Positions 27,205-37,252 are shown, counted from the stretch's first letter. The stretch is 64,000 bases of DNA from Synechococcus sp. LA31 (GCF_018502385.1 NZ_CP075523.1:2418001-2482000), one strand, 5' to 3'. A program made the numbers and translations. Notes: a model not told the origin generated them from the sequence alone.

Positions 27205-27762
27205 ATGACACCTCGCAAGCGTGAGTTGCTGCTCGTCCGGCATGGCATCGCCGAAGAGCGTGCCGATGCGGCGGACGACGCCCAAAGAAGCCTCACCCCC
27301 GAGGGGCGCGAGCGCACCATCGCCCAGCTGCGCAGCCTGGTGGAGCTTGATCTCAGCTGCGATCTGGTGCTGAGCAGCCCGCTGGTGCGTGCCCGCCAAA
27401 CGGCGGAGCTGGCTGTGCAGGTAGGCCTCGCGCCGGAACTGGAGCTGGCGGCAGCCCTGGCCCCGCTCGCGGATCCCCTGCCGCTGCTGGAGCGCTGGCT
27501 CGGGGCCGTTTCCCCCAGGCCAGCCTGGCGCCGGCTAGCGCTGGTGGGCCATGAACCCGACCTCAGCACCCTGGCGGCTCTGTTGATCGGCGTGCCCATG
27601 GCTCTGGCACCGGAAGCCCTGCAGTTGAAGAAAGCGGGCGCAGCCCTGTTGCAGTGGCCGAAACCACCCCAGGCCGGCCTGCTCGGTAGCGCCCGGCTGG
27701 CTCTGCTGCTGCCGCCGCGGGTGCTGTTGGGCCGCCGGTCGACAACACCATCCGGTGGCTGA
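27205..27762 (+). CDS. sixA: phosphohistidine phosphatase / histidine phosphatase family
   Basis: A 185-aa phosphoglycerate-mutase-like phosphatase. The catalytic RHG motif is at the N-terminus (LLLVRHGIAEERADAADD), SSPLVRARQTAEL carries the second Arg, and LVGHEPDLSTLAALL carries the second His. SixA acts on phosphohistidine in kinases in E. coli, and a cyanobacterial substrate is not established. It is co-transcribed with the DUF3352 gene and ends about 60 bases before gltA. Confidence 0.88.
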   Translation: MTPRKRELLLVRHGIAEERADAADDAQRSLTPEGRERTIAQLRSLVELDLSCDLVLSSPLVRARQTAELAVQVGLAPELELAAALAPLADPLPLLERWLGAVSPRPAWRRLALVGHEPDLSTLAALLIGVPMALAPEALQLKKAGAALLQWPKPPQAGLLGSARLALLLPPRVLLGRRSTTPSGG

Positions 27763-27824
27763 TGGCACCGAAGCCCGCAGCCCAGCAGCCTTAGGTTGCC
27801 GAAACGGATTGGGTGGATGCCCCC

Positions 27825-28997
27825 ATGGTGAGTGCAGCACCGGCTGGTGCCGGTTTGAAGGCCGCGGCCCCGCAATACCGCCCGGGTCTTGAAGGGGTTC
27901 CCGCCACGCAGTCGGCGGTGTGCGACATCGATGGCCAACGCGGCCTGCTCACCTACCGCGGCTACAGCGTGGAGGAGTTGGCCCAGCACAGCACGTTTCT
28001 GGAAACCACCTACCTGCTCATTTGGGGTGATCTGCCCACGGCGCCCCAGCTGCGCCAGTTTGAACACGAGGTGCAGATGCACCGGCGGGTGAGCTTCCGC
28101 ATCCGCGACATGATGAAGAGCTTCCCCTCCCAGGGGCATCCGATGGACGCGCTACAGGCCAGCGCTGCCTCGCTTGGTCTCTTTTATTCCCGCCGCGCTC
28201 TCGATAACCCGGAATACATCGTGTCGGCGGTGGTGCGCCTGATCGCCAAGATCCCCACGATGGTGGCGGCCTTCCAGCTGATCCGCAAAGGCCAGGATCC
28301 GATCCAGCCCCGCGACGATCTGCCCTACGCGGCCAACTTCCTCTACATGCTCACCGAGCGGGAGCCGGATCCCCTGGCGGCCCGCATCTTCGACGCTTGC
28401 CTGATCCTGCACGCTGAGCACAGCCTCAACGCCAGCACCTTCAGCGCCCGGGTCACCGCCAGCACCCTGACCGATCCCTACGCGGTGGTGGCCTCGGCGG
28501 TGGGCACCCTGGCCGGCCCGTTGCATGGCGGTGCCAATGAAGACGTGCTGGAGATGCTCGACAGCATTGGCAGCGCTGATCAGGTGGAGCCCTGGCTGGA
28601 TCAGGCCATTGCCGAGAAGCGCAAGATCATGGGCTTCGGCCACCGCGAATACAAGGTGAAGGATCCGCGGGCGGTGATCCTGCAGAAGCTGGCCGAGCAG
28701 CTGTTTGATCAGTTCGGCCATGACCCTCTCTACGACCTGGCCCGCAAGCTCGAGGAGGCCGCCGCCGTACGCCTCGGTCCGAAGGGGATCTACCCCAACG
28801 TGGACTTCTATTCCGGCCTTGTGTACCGCAAGCTCGGCATCCCGGTGGATCTGTTTACGCCGATCTTTGCCATCGCCCGCACAGCCGGCTGGCTGGCCCA
28901 CTGGAAGGAACAGCTAGGGGCGAATCGCATCTACCGACCCACGCAGATTTACACCGGCTCCCAGGGGCGCGACTGGGCGCCATTGGAGGCCCGCTAA
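27825..28997 (+). CDS. gltA: citrate synthase
   Basis: A 390-aa enzyme condensing oxaloacetate and acetyl-CoA. Conserved blocks: CDIDGQRGLLTYRGYSVEEL, LHAEHSLNASTFSARVTAST with the catalytic His, GPLHGGANEDVLEML, and the second catalytic His and Asp in MGFGHREYKVKDPRA. The ATG at 27825 was chosen over a GTG at 27813. It is the first gene before the ndhAIGE run, with only a 49-base gap. Confidence 0.96.
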   Translation: MVSAAPAGAGLKAAAPQYRPGLEGVPATQSAVCDIDGQRGLLTYRGYSVEELAQHSTFLETTYLLIWGDLPTAPQLRQFEHEVQMHRRVSFRIRDMMKSFPSQGHPMDALQASAASLGLFYSRRALDNPEYIVSAVVRLIAKIPTMVAAFQLIRKGQDPIQPRDDLPYAANFLYMLTEREPDPLAARIFDACLILHAEHSLNASTFSARVTASTLTDPYAVVASAVGTLAGPLHGGANEDVLEMLDSIGSADQVEPWLDQAIAEKRKIMGFGHREYKVKDPRAVILQKLAEQLFDQFGHDPLYDLARKLEEAAAVRLGPKGIYPNVDFYSGLVYRKLGIPVDLFTPIFAIARTAGWLAHWKEQLGANRIYRPTQIYTGSQGRDWAPLEAR

Positions 28998-29046
28998 CCC
29001 GAGCGCGGCTGCGGCCGCTTAAGTTGCCCCCATCCACAGGCCACCC

Positions 29047-30189
29047 ATGGTGTTTGCCAATCCCGCTGTCGTGAGCGCCGGCCTCGACCTGGAGGCCAGC
29101 TTCACCGATCTGCTGCAGGGTCTGGGCCTGTCGCCCGGAGCCGCCCACTTGCTCTGGCTACCGCTGCCCATGCTGCTGGTGCTTGTGGCTGCCGTTGTGG
29201 GTGTGTTGGTGAACGTGTGGCTGGAGCGCAAGATCTCCGCTGCGGTGCAACAGCGCATCGGCCCCGAATACGCCGGTGCCCTGGGCATCCTTCAGCCCCT
29301 GGCCGATGGCCTCAAGCTGCTGTTCAAGGAAGACATCATTCCGGCGCGGGCCGACGGTCTGTTGTTCACCCTCGGCCCGGTGCTCGTGCTCGTGCCGGTG
29401 ATCCTCAGTTGGCTGGTGGTGCCCTTCGGCCAGAACCTGCTGATCAGCAACGTGGGCGTGGGGATCTTCCTCTGGATCTCCCTGAGCAGCATCCAGCCCA
29501 TCGGTTTGCTGATGGCGGGATATGCCTCGAACAACAAATATTCCCTGCTCGGGGGCCTGCGGGCTGCGGCTCAGTCGATCTCCTACGAGATTCCACTGGC
29601 CTTGGCTGTGTTGGCCGTGGTGATGATGAGCAACTCGCTCAGCACCGTCGACATCGTCGACCAGCAGACCGGTGCCGGCATCCTGAGCTGGAACATCTGG
29701 CGTCAGCCGGTGGGCTTCGCGATTTTCTGGATCTGCGCCCTGGCCGAGTGCGAACGCCTCCCCTTCGACCTGCCTGAGGCGGAAGAGGAGCTGGTGGCCG
29801 GCTATCAGACGGAATATTCCGGCATGAAGTTTGCCCTCTTCTATCTAGGCAGCTACATCAACCTGGTGCTCTCGGCCCTGCTGGTGTCGGTGCTTTACCT
29901 GGGTGGCTGGGGTTTCCCTCTGCCTGTGGAGTGGATCGTCAACCTCACCGGTCAGTCGATCGATGCTCCGCTGGTGCAGGTGATCACGGCTACCACAGGC
30001 ATCGTGATGACCGTGCTCAAGGCCTACCTGCTGGTGTTCTTTGCGATCCTGCTGCGCTGGACCGTGCCACGGGTTCGCATCGACCAGCTGCTTGATCTGG
30101 GCTGGAAGTTCTTGCTGCCGATCGCCCTGGTGAACCTGTTGGTGACCGCCGGCCTCAAGCTCGCCTTCCCCGCCTTCTTCGGCGGCTGA
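29047..30189 (+). CDS. ndhA: NAD(P)H-quinone oxidoreductase subunit 1
   Basis: A 380-aa membrane-arm subunit of NDH-1 (ND1 homologue) that helps form the quinone site. It has eight or so helices and the diagnostic blocks [30 protein letters not shown] and [28 protein letters not shown]. The length is as expected. It heads ndhA-ndhI-ndhG-ndhE. Confidence 0.97.
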   Translation: MVFANPAVVSAGLDLEASFTDLLQGLGLSPGAAHLLWLPLPMLLVLVAAVVGVLVNVWLERKISAAVQQRIGPEYAGALGILQPLADGLKLLFKEDIIPARADGLLFTLGPVLVLVPVILSWLVVPFGQNLLISNVGVGIFLWISLSSIQPIGLLMAGYASNNKYSLLGGLRAAAQSISYEIPLALAVLAVVMMSNSLSTVDIVDQQTGAGILSWNIWRQPVGFAIFWICALAECERLPFDLPEAEEELVAGYQTEYSGMKFALFYLGSYINLVLSALLVSVLYLGGWGFPLPVEWIVNLTGQSIDAPLVQVITATTGIVMTVLKAYLLVFFAILLRWTVPRVRIDQLLDLGWKFLLPIALVNLLVTAGLKLAFPAFFGG

Positions 30190-30252
30190 TCACCCCATCC
30201 CTTTAGAGCCGGGCCATCATGGTGCCGGCGCTTTTGCCCCTGCTCGCCAGTC

Positions 30253-30852
30253 ATGTTCGGGTTTCTCAAAAAAGTCGGTGACTACACCCGCGACGCGGTG
30301 GGTGCGGCCAACTACCTGACCCAGGGCCTTTCGGTCACGTTCGACCACCTGAAGCGGCGGCCGGTCACCGTGCAGTATCCCTACGAGAAGCTGATCCCTT
30401 CCGAGCGCTACAGGGGCAGGATCCACTACGAATTCGACAAGTGCATCGCCTGTGAGGTGTGTGTGCGCGTCTGTCCAATCAACCTGCCAGTGGTGGATTG
30501 GGTGATGAACAAGGCCACGAAGAAGAAGGAGCTACGCAACTATTCGATCGATTTCGGGGTCTGCATCTTCTGCGGCAACTGCGTGGAGTACTGCCCCACC
30601 AACTGCCTTTCCATGACCGAGGAATACGAGCTGGCGGCGTTCGATCGCCACAGCCTCAACTACGACAATGTGGCGCTCGGACGCTTGCCTACGAGCGTCA
30701 CCAGCGATCCGGCGGTGATCCCGCTGCGCGAGCTGGCCTACCTGCCCAAGGGTGAAATGGATCCCCATGGTGTCGACCCTGCCCGCCCCCGGGCTGGTCA
30801 ACTGCCCTCCCAGGTGCAGACTGCCCCCGCAGCCAGCGAGGACAACGCCTGA
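30253..30852 (+). CDS. ndhI: NAD(P)H-quinone oxidoreductase subunit I
   Basis: A 199-aa subunit carrying two [4Fe-4S] clusters of the electron-transfer wire. The ferredoxin motifs are [16 protein letters not shown] and [16 protein letters not shown]. The rest is close to the plastid/cyanobacterial NdhI. Its stop overlaps the ndhG start by one base. Confidence 0.97.
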   Translation: MFGFLKKVGDYTRDAVGAANYLTQGLSVTFDHLKRRPVTVQYPYEKLIPSERYRGRIHYEFDKCIACEVCVRVCPINLPVVDWVMNKATKKKELRNYSIDFGVCIFCGNCVEYCPTNCLSMTEEYELAAFDRHSLNYDNVALGRLPTSVTSDPAVIPLRELAYLPKGEMDPHGVDPARPRAGQLPSQVQTAPAASEDNA

Positions 30853-31454
30853 TGACCATCGCTTCCTCCACCCAGCTGATCTGCTTCACGGTGCTGTCGG
30901 CCGTGGTGGCCATTGGAGCCCTGGGCGTGGTGCTGCTGCCCAACATCGTGTATTCCGCCTTCCTGCTCGGCGGGGTCTTTCTTTCGGTGGCGGGTCTCTA
31001 TCTGCTGCTCAATGCGAGCTTCGTAGCCGCCGCCCAGGTGCTGGTGTACGTGGGTGCGGTGAACGTGTTGATCCTGTTCGCGATCATGCTCGTGAACAAA
31101 AAGGAAAACCTCGCGGCGATTCCTGGTCTTGGGTTGCGCCGCCTGCTCTCCGGTGCTGTCTGTGCCGGCCTGTTTGCTCTGCTGCTGCGGGTGGCCTTCA
31201 CCACCCCATGGGCCACTCCAGGGCCTGAGCCCGTGGGCGACGAAGCCACGATCCGCATCGGTGAGCACCTGTTCAGCGACTACCTGCTTCCCTTCGAGCT
31301 GGCGTCTGTGTTGCTGCTGATGGCCATGATCGGCGCCATTGTGCTGGCACGCCGTGATGTGCTCACCGCAGACATCGCCACAGGAGAGCCCGCCGATCAG
31401 GGCCTGATCGAAAAATCGCGCACCCCCCTGCTGGTGGAGAAGACCAACTCATGA
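30852..31454 (+). CDS. ndhG: NAD(P)H-quinone oxidoreductase subunit 6
   Basis: A 200-aa ND6 homologue in the proton-pumping membrane arm. It has five hydrophobic helices and the family's [18 protein letters not shown] segment. The stop and next start overlap by 4 bases, so translation with ndhE is coupled. Confidence 0.96.
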   Translation: MTIASSTQLICFTVLSAVVAIGALGVVLLPNIVYSAFLLGGVFLSVAGLYLLLNASFVAAAQVLVYVGAVNVLILFAIMLVNKKENLAAIPGLGLRRLLSGAVCAGLFALLLRVAFTTPWATPGPEPVGDEATIRIGEHLFSDYLLPFELASVLLLMAMIGAIVLARRDVLTADIATGEPADQGLIEKSRTPLLVEKTNS

Positions 31455-31780
31455 ACCTCGAGATCCCAACGACCGTTCCTCTCCAGGCCTATCTGGCCCT
31501 GGCGGCCATCCTCTTCTGCATAGGTGTGTGGGGCTTGATCAACAGCCGCAATGCCGTGCGGGTGTTGATGAGTATTGAGTTGATGCTCAATGGTGTGAAC
31601 ATCAACCTGATGGCCTTCTCCAGCTACCTCGATGGCCAGCTGATCCGCGGCCAGGTTTTCGCCATCTTTGTGATCACCGTGGCTGCCGCTGAGGCCGCCG
31701 TGGGGTTGGCGATCCTGCTGTCGCTCTACCGCAACCGTGAGACGGTCGACATGGAGCGTTTCAACTTGCTGCGTTGGTAG
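31451..31780 (+). CDS. ndhE: NAD(P)H-quinone oxidoreductase subunit 4L
   Basis: A 109-aa ND4L homologue with three helices. Conserved parts are [25 protein letters not shown] and [22 protein letters not shown], including the membrane-embedded glutamates used in proton pumping. It is the last gene of ndhAIGE and ends 27 bases before nadK. Confidence 0.96.
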   Translation: MNLEIPTTVPLQAYLALAAILFCIGVWGLINSRNAVRVLMSIELMLNGVNINLMAFSSYLDGQLIRGQVFAIFVITVAAAEAAVGLAILLSLYRNRETVDMERFNLLRW

Positions 31781-31807
31781 CCAGGCTGGGGCCACTGCCC
31801 GTGTGCA

Positions 31808-32719
31808 ATGCGCCTTGACACTGTTTGGTTGATTCACCGGGCTGCAAGCCAGGCGGCCCTTCGTCAGGCTCGCCGCAGCGCTGAGACCCTGCGCGAGCAG
31901 GGTGTGAACGTGGCGGTGGCCATGAGCGGTGCCACCGCCAACCCCTTCCCCGGTCTGCTCGCCGATGAGGGCGGTCCACCGGATCTCGCTGTGGTGCTCG
32001 GCGGTGATGGCACGGTGCTTGGTGCCGCACGCCATCTGGCGCCCCTCGGGATCCCGATCCTCTGCTTCAACGTGGGCGGGCACTTCGGCTTTCTCACCCA
32101 CGAGCGCAAGCTGCTCAGCCAGGGGCTGGGCCCCGATGGGGAGCGAGATCTGTGGGATCGCCTGCGCGACGATCGCTTTGCCCTCGAGCGGCGGATGATG
32201 CTGGAGGCCCGCACCGACCGCAGCGACGCGGTGTATGCCGCTCTCAACGACTTCTATTTCCGGCCAGGTCTCGATGAGGTGTCCCCCACCTGCGTGCTCG
32301 AGCTGGAGATCGATGGTGAGGTGGTGGATCAATACCGCGGTGATGGCCTGATCATTTCCACAGCCACTGGCTCCACCGGTTACTCGATGGCCGCTGGCGG
32401 CCCGATCCTGCATCCGGGGGTGGAGGCGATCGTGGTGAATCCGATCTGCCCGATGAGCCTCTCCAGCCGGCCTGTGGTGGTGCCACCGCGTGCGCAGTTG
32501 GCGGTGTGGCCGCTTGGGGAGGCCAGCCGCCGGGTACGCCTCTGGAATGACGGCGCCCATGCCACCGTGCTCGAGCCTGGCGATCGTTGCGATGTGAGCC
32601 GTTCCCCGCACCATGCGCTGATGGTGCTGCTTGAGCAGAACCCCTCCTACTACCGCACGCTCAGCCGCAAACTGCACTGGGCCGGCAGTCTCACTGCTGC
32701 TGAACCCTCCCCCAACTGA
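31808..32719 (+). CDS. nadK: NAD kinase
   Basis: A 303-aa enzyme phosphorylating NAD to NADP. The GGDGT motif lies in [16 protein letters not shown]. The substrate-binding segment [20 protein letters not shown] is typical. It is set directly behind the NDH-1 genes, so NADP supply and NADPH oxidation are encoded together. Confidence 0.96.
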   Translation: MRLDTVWLIHRAASQAALRQARRSAETLREQGVNVAVAMSGATANPFPGLLADEGGPPDLAVVLGGDGTVLGAARHLAPLGIPILCFNVGGHFGFLTHERKLLSQGLGPDGERDLWDRLRDDRFALERRMMLEARTDRSDAVYAALNDFYFRPGLDEVSPTCVLELEIDGEVVDQYRGDGLIISTATGSTGYSMAAGGPILHPGVEAIVVNPICPMSLSSRPVVVPPRAQLAVWPLGEASRRVRLWNDGAHATVLEPGDRCDVSRSPHHALMVLLEQNPSYYRTLSRKLHWAGSLTAAEPSPN

Positions 32720-32727
32720 GGCAAGTG

Positions 32728-33246
32728 ATGGCCCTGGAGATCGAACGGCGTTTTCTGGTGGCCGGGGAAGGGTGGCGGGAGCACATCCGCTGGGATCGCC
32801 ACCTGCTGCAGGGTTATCTGGTTGGATCCGCCGATGGCCTCACCCTGCGGGTGCGCAGTGATGGTGCCAATGCCGCCTGGCTCACCCTGAAATATCCAGC
32901 CGCCGGTATCGCACGGCATGAATTCGAATACGCCATCCCGCCATCTGATGCGGAGGCCCTGCTGGAGCGCAGTGAGGCCAGCCTGATCAAGCGGCGCTTT
33001 GGGTTGGATCTGGCGGGGGGCGATTGGGTGCTCGATGTCTTTGAAGCAGCGAATGCTCCGCTGGTGATCGCCGAGGTGGAGCTGGAGAGCGAGCAGGATG
33101 TGGTTGCGATTCCACCTTGGTGTCGCTGGGAGATCACCGGAGAAGGTGCGTTCAGCAATGCAGCCTTGGCGCGATGCCCCTTTCAGGCCTGGGCTGCCCA
33201 GGAGCAGGAGGCCTGGCTGTTGAAACTGGGAGCGCTGCAGGCTTAG
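32728..33246 (+). CDS. CYTH domain protein
   Basis: A 172-aa CYTH (triphosphate tunnel metalloenzyme) protein. The N-terminal signature is EIERRFLV, in place of the canonical ExExK ending, and many bacterial members have this Arg variant. Downstream beta strands (LTLRVRSDGANAAWLTLKYP, VLDVFEAANAPLVIAEVELE) are typical of the tunnel. Members hydrolyse tripolyphosphate or act on ATP; the substrate is not clear. It starts 8 bases after nadK. Confidence 0.88.
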   Translation: MALEIERRFLVAGEGWREHIRWDRHLLQGYLVGSADGLTLRVRSDGANAAWLTLKYPAAGIARHEFEYAIPPSDAEALLERSEASLIKRRFGLDLAGGDWVLDVFEAANAPLVIAEVELESEQDVVAIPPWCRWEITGEGAFSNAALARCPFQAWAAQEQEAWLLKLGALQA

Positions 33247-33274
33247 GATTTGCTTAAGGATTTCGAGGAGTGCG

Positions 33275-33448
33275 GTGCTCGGCCTCTACGACCAGCAAGG
33301 GCTGTTGCGCTTCAGTGGCCGCGACCTGGCCGATTGCCTTGCTTATGCCGAGCTGTTTGCCTTGGCTGAAGGCAGCTTCAGCCTGGAATCGTTGTCGCAC
33401 GATTCCTGCGCTGATCGGCTAGGAGCTCAACCCGGCGTGCCCTCCTGA
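33275..33448 (+). CDS. small conserved-looking protein, 57 aa
   Basis: A GTG at 33275 with a GAGGAG ribosome-binding site 4-9 bases upstream opens a 57-aa frame beginning VLGLYDQQGLLRFSGRDL. The sequence is acidic and soluble, with a helix around DCLAYAELFALAEG. I believe similar short proteins exist in marine picocyanobacteria, but I cannot verify this. Its 3' end overlaps the PedR-like gene on the opposite strand by 22 bases. Confidence 0.6.
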   Translation: MLGLYDQQGLLRFSGRDLADCLAYAELFALAEGSFSLESLSHDSCADRLGAQPGVPS

Positions 33449-33669
33449 GGCAGGTTGCAACAGTTGAAGCCATCGCGGCAGATCTTGCCGTGATCCATGG
33501 CCCAGTTGAGCAGCGCTACCCGGTTTTTAGCGCCCGTTTTGGTGAACACGTTGCTCACGTGGTTGTCCACCGTGCGCTTGCTGATCATCAAGCGCTCGCC
33601 GATCTCTTGGTTGGTCAGCCCCTGAGCCACCAGATCGATGATCTCTAGTTCCCGCTCCGAGAGATCCAT
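33427..33669 (-). CDS. pedR: mini LuxR-type regulator, PedR-like
   Basis: An 80-aa protein made almost entirely of a LuxR/GerE HTH (LSERELEIIDLVAQGLTNQEIGERL, then KRTVDNHVSNVFTKTG). It has no receiver domain. Cysteines at 64, 70 and 71 lie in the C-terminal tail (KICRDGFNCCNLPQEG). The known cyanobacterial PedR is a mini LuxR protein whose activity depends on cysteine redox state and thioredoxin, so a redox-sensing role here is a reasonable inference. The gene is convergent with the 57-aa ORF. Confidence 0.75.
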   Translation of the reverse strand: MDLSERELEIIDLVAQGLTNQEIGERLMISKRTVDNHVSNVFTKTGAKNRVALLNWAMDHGKICRDGFNCCNLPQEGTPG

Positions 33670-33726
33670 CCACGCCTGAGGCCTGAACCCTCACTCTAGG
33701 GAGAGCGTCGCGGTGCGAACAGGCCG

Positions 33727-34647
33727 GTGGTTGATGATGGGCCGGATCTGAACACGGGCGTTTTGGGGCTGCAGCAGGCACTGGAGGTGGGCTCCCTCGC
33801 CATCACCGCTGAGGTGATGCCACCGCGGGGCGGTGATGTGAGCGGCACCATGGCCCACGCGCGTCTGCTCAAAGGGCTCGTGCATGCCGTGAACGTGACC
33901 GATGGAAGCCGGGCCGTGATGCGGATGAGCAGCCTGGCCGTGTGCAGGCTGCTGCTGGAGGAGGGGATCGAGCCTGTGTGGCAGCTGGCCTGCCGCGACC
34001 GCAACCGCATTGCCCTGCAGGCTGATCTGCTGGGTGCCCACGCCTTGGGCATTCGCAATGTGCTCTGCCTCACTGGCGATCCCGTGCGCGCAGGAGATCA
34101 GCCCGGTGCGCGTTCTGTGAACGAGCTGGAATCGGTGCGTTTGCTGCAGCAGCTGCAAGCGCTGAACCAGGGCCTCGATCCAGTGCAGGGCTCCTTGGCG
34201 GATGGTGCTACTGCTCTGTTCCCCGGCGCGGCTGCTGATCCCCAGAGCCCCAGCTGGAGCGGGCTCAAGAGCAGGATCGCGCGGAAGCATGCTGCCGGTG
34301 CGCGGTTTCTGCAAACTCAGATGGTGATGGATGCGGAGTGCCTGAAGCGCTTTGTGGGTGAGATCACCGGCCCGCTGGGGCTGCCGGTGCTGGCCGGGGT
34401 GTTTCTGCTCAAGTCGGCCAAGAATGCGGCCTTCATTAACCGCGTGGTGCCGGGCGCCAACATCCCGCAGGCGATCATTGATCGCCTGGCTGCTGCGACG
34501 AACCCAGCGGATGAAGGCATCAGCATCGCTGCTGAGCAAGTAGCGGCCTATGCCGGCATCGCCCAGGGGGTGCACCTGATGGCGGTCAAGGCCGAGGAGC
34601 GCATCCCCCTGATCTTGGAGCGCGCTGGGATCAGCTCGCGTTGCTAA
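33727..34647 (+). CDS. metF: 5,10-methylenetetrahydrofolate reductase
   Basis: A 306-aa FAD-dependent enzyme forming 5-methyl-THF for methionine synthesis. The blocks TAEVMPPRGGD, VHAVNVTDGSRA, LTGDPVRAGDQPGA and GVFLLKSAKNAAFINR are typical of the shorter cyanobacterial MetF-like proteins. The GTG at 33727 is the longest start. Its 3' end overlaps the convergent NDP-sugar pyrophosphorylase gene by 17 bases. Confidence 0.9.
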   Translation: MVDDGPDLNTGVLGLQQALEVGSLAITAEVMPPRGGDVSGTMAHARLLKGLVHAVNVTDGSRAVMRMSSLAVCRLLLEEGIEPVWQLACRDRNRIALQADLLGAHALGIRNVLCLTGDPVRAGDQPGARSVNELESVRLLQQLQALNQGLDPVQGSLADGATALFPGAAADPQSPSWSGLKSRIARKHAAGARFLQTQMVMDAECLKRFVGEITGPLGLPVLAGVFLLKSAKNAAFINRVVPGANIPQAIIDRLAAATNPADEGISIAAEQVAAYAGIAQGVHLMAVKAEERIPLILERAGISSRC

Positions 34648-35812
34648 TCGATAGATCGGTGCCAAGCAGTTCAGCCATGGCTTTCTGCTGTGGTGATGGA
34701 GTGGCGTGATCCTGGCGACGCACGTCGGTGATCAGCCAGTCGAGAGCGGCTTCCTGAAGATCAAAGTGATCGCCATTGCGATCCACGCAGTAGCGGCCGA
34801 ACACCAGCTTTTCCACCAGCCGGACGCCAGGGCCGATGCGGGAGTAGTCAAAGATGATCGAGTTGTCGATCGTGGCACCTTCACAAATGTGGCAACTCGG
34901 GCCGATCATGGCTGGCCCAATAATCGTGGCGCCATCTTCGATGCGGCTCATCCCACCCACGTAGATGGGGCCTTCAACGTTGATTTTGTCCCAGTTGGCC
35001 GCCACATTCAGGCCGGCGTAGATGCCGGGGCGCACTTCCTTGCCCGGGATCTGCACTTGGCGCACTTGGCCCTGCAGCACGCTGCGGATGGCTTGCCAGT
35101 AGTCGGGAACCTTGCCGATATCCACCCATTCGAATTCCATCGGCAGGGCGTAGAACGCGGCATGGTCGGCCACTAGCCGGGGGAAAAGATCCGAGCCGAT
35201 ATCGAACGGCACACCGTCTGGCACGTAATCGAGCACCTCCGGCTCGAAGATGTAGATACCGGTGTTGATCATGTCGCTGGCGGCCTCATCCACCGCCGGC
35301 TTTTCCTGGAAGGAGCGCACCAGTCCGTCGTCGTCGGTGACGACCACGCCGTAGCTGCTCACCTGATCGCGCGGCACGCGCTTGGTGATCAGGCTGGCCA
35401 TGGCCCCTTTGGCTTTGTGGCGGCGTACCGCCTCGCTCAGGTCGAGGTCGATCAAGGCATCGCCGCAGAGCACCACAAAGGTGTCATCGAAGAAGCGCTG
35501 GAACGTCTGGATCTTCTTGAGGCCGCCGGCTGAGCCCAGGGCATCGCCGATCAGCTCGCCATCTTCAATGCGGCCTTCAAAGCTGTAAGCGATCTCTACG
35601 CCGAAGCGTTGGCCATCACGGAAATAGTTTTCGATCTCCTCGGCCAAGTGGGAGACGTTCACCATGATTTCGGTGAAGCCGTGTTCCCGCAGTAACTCCA
35701 GCAGAAACTCCATCACGGGTTTCTGGAGGATCGGGATCATCGGCTTGGGGACGATGTGGGTGATCGGTCGCACCCGGGTCCCCTTACCGGCCGCCAGGAT
35801 CATCGCCTTCAT
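34631..35812 (-). CDS. NDP-sugar pyrophosphorylase (mannose-1-phosphate guanylyltransferase-like)
   Basis: A 393-aa nucleotidyltransferase. The Rossmann-like N-terminal domain has the signature MILAAGKGTRVRPIT, then ALGSAGGLKK, CGDALIDLDL and EFEWVDIGKVPDYW. A left-handed beta-helix C-terminal domain follows (NVAANWDKINVEGPIYVGG). It probably activates hexose-1-phosphates to GDP- or ADP-sugars for envelope or glycan synthesis. The nucleotide specificity is not clear from sequence. Confidence 0.9.
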   Translation of the reverse strand: MKAMILAAGKGTRVRPITHIVPKPMIPILQKPVMEFLLELLREHGFTEIMVNVSHLAEEIENYFRDGQRFGVEIAYSFEGRIEDGELIGDALGSAGGLKKIQTFQRFFDDTFVVLCGDALIDLDLSEAVRRHKAKGAMASLITKRVPRDQVSSYGVVVTDDDGLVRSFQEKPAVDEAASDMINTGIYIFEPEVLDYVPDGVPFDIGSDLFPRLVADHAAFYALPMEFEWVDIGKVPDYWQAIRSVLQGQVRQVQIPGKEVRPGIYAGLNVAANWDKINVEGPIYVGGMSRIEDGATIIGPAMIGPSCHICEGATIDNSIIFDYSRIGPGVRLVEKLVFGRYCVDRNGDHFDLQEAALDWLITDVRRQDHATPSPQQKAMAELLGTDLSISNAS

Positions 35813-35858
35813 CGGCGCTGTCTGCTTTCGGTGAGTTAGGCCACCTTACGCACCGCGG

Positions 35859-36740
35859 CTAAGCGGCCAGTGGCTCTCGAGCCGGCCCCCGAGCTGACCC
35901 AAGCTCGCTGGGCAGGGGTAGCTGCACGGTCTCGCGCTCATCAAGCAGGCGCTTGAGCTGCAGAGGTCCGAACAAGCCGCCCTGCTGGTCCAATTCAACC
36001 TTGCCTTGGGAGCACAGGAACAGCAGCGCCCAGAACACCCCCACCCGATCGCTGTCGAGATCGGGTGGAGCCACGGCCCGCCAGGCTTCCACCAGGCCTT
36101 CAAAGCCCGTCCACTCCAGCGACTGTGGCCACTGCAGCAGGAACTGACTGAGGGCTGCGGTGGTTTCCGGCAGCTTCTCGCGGTGAGCCAGGGCCGCCAC
36201 CTGCTCGATCACCGCCCGATCGCTGTAGCGCTTCGGGCGCTGGCGTCTGCTGCGTTGCCCCTCCTCCTGCTCTAGCCGCTCGGCGATGTCTTCCAGCTGA
36301 CGGATCAGCTCACCCAGGGTCACCGGCCGCTGCAGGGGTGGCGGTGCCACCGGCCGCCTCAGCAGATGGCGCTCAGGCCGCCTCGGCAGTTCCACTCCAG
36401 GGCTGAGCAGCCAGCCCTGGCCTTCGGCATCGAAATCAAAACTGACGTCATCGTCGAGTAGTGGTTCGGGCGGGAAGGTTTGCGCCTCCAGCACTTCTGC
36501 TTTGAGGCTCACCAGCATTGAGGCGGCCAGAAAGGCTTCGCTGGTTTCGGCCAGATCCTGCTCGTAGCTGCCGCCCCGGCCCATGGCCGCCACCAGCCTC
36601 GGCACTTCGATGCGCTGCCGTAGCTGATCGAGAAAGCCGTCCACGACGGCGATCACATCCACATCCCAGGGATCAAGCTCACCGCGCTCTGCGGCGTCCT
36701 GCAACAGGCGGATGGCCAACCTGGCGCCATCTGTAGCCAC
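35859..36740 (-). CDS. scpA: segregation and condensation protein A
   Basis: A 293-aa kleisin that bridges the SMC heads with ScpB and helps chromosome segregation. The N-terminal domain shows LLQDAAERGELDPWDVDVIAVVDGFLDQLRQR and the middle is variable. The C-terminal winged-helix segment covers VGVFWALLFLCSQGKVELDQQGGLFGPL. The match to ScpA is clear though the middle is diverged. Confidence 0.85.
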   Translation of the reverse strand: MATDGARLAIRLLQDAAERGELDPWDVDVIAVVDGFLDQLRQRIEVPRLVAAMGRGGSYEQDLAETSEAFLAASMLVSLKAEVLEAQTFPPEPLLDDDVSFDFDAEGQGWLLSPGVELPRRPERHLLRRPVAPPPLQRPVTLGELIRQLEDIAERLEQEEGQRSRRQRPKRYSDRAVIEQVAALAHREKLPETTAALSQFLLQWPQSLEWTGFEGLVEAWRAVAPPDLDSDRVGVFWALLFLCSQGKVELDQQGGLFGPLQLKRLLDERETVQLPLPSELGSARGPAREPLAA

Positions 36741-36804
36741 GGATTAGCGCGCACTGGCCCGACCATATCGGCTCGGATCGTGAAAAACCAGGTCGGCGCT
36801 GCCT

Positions 36805-37164
36805 TCAGGCAGGTTCGCTTTGGGCCGAACTCTCCCCTGCGGCCGGCAGCAGGCCCAGCTGGGCGTCCACCGCAGCCCGGTAGCGCTGCACATCGTCTTC
36901 CAGTTCGCGGATGCGCACCTGCTGCGCTTCAGCTTCGCCAGGATTGACCTGACTCTCCACGCGTTTCACCACACCGGTCCACACAGCAAACACCCAGGCC
37001 GCCGTAGCGCCGATTCCACCCACCAGCAGCAACAGAGCTGCCAGCGGCATGGTGGTGCTGAGGCCAGGGAGGAACTGAACGGTGGTGGGAGCGGTGTTCT
37101 CGAGGGTGAACATCACCATGGCCAGGCCGAAGCTGAAGATCAGCAGGAAGTTCAGCTGCTTCAT
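36805..37164 (-). CDS. LapA domain membrane protein (DUF1049-like)
   Basis: A 119-aa protein with two N-terminal helices (LNFLLIFSFGLAMVMFTLEN and MPLAALLLLVGGIGATAAWVFA) around the short loop typical of LapA/DUF1049. A soluble coiled-coil tail rich in Gln, Glu and Arg follows. The family assists membrane assembly of lipopolysaccharide-related complexes in some bacteria; its role here is unknown. Confidence 0.78.
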   Translation of the reverse strand: MKQLNFLLIFSFGLAMVMFTLENTAPTTVQFLPGLSTTMPLAALLLLVGGIGATAAWVFAVWTGVVKRVESQVNPGEAEAQQVRIRELEDDVQRYRAAVDAQLGLLPAAGESSAQSEPA

Positions 37165-37252
37165 CGGTCGCGATTCGCCGGGGGCGTGAGCCTCGAGATT
37201 AAAGACAATCCCCCTGGCCTCTCCCCAGCTGGCACCGAGCCTGAAAGCTTTG

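Noticed and set aside
31397-32677. Long minus-strand frame (426 aa) opposite ndhE and nadK
   Set aside because: It is antisense to clear ndhE and nadK frames and has no domain structure.
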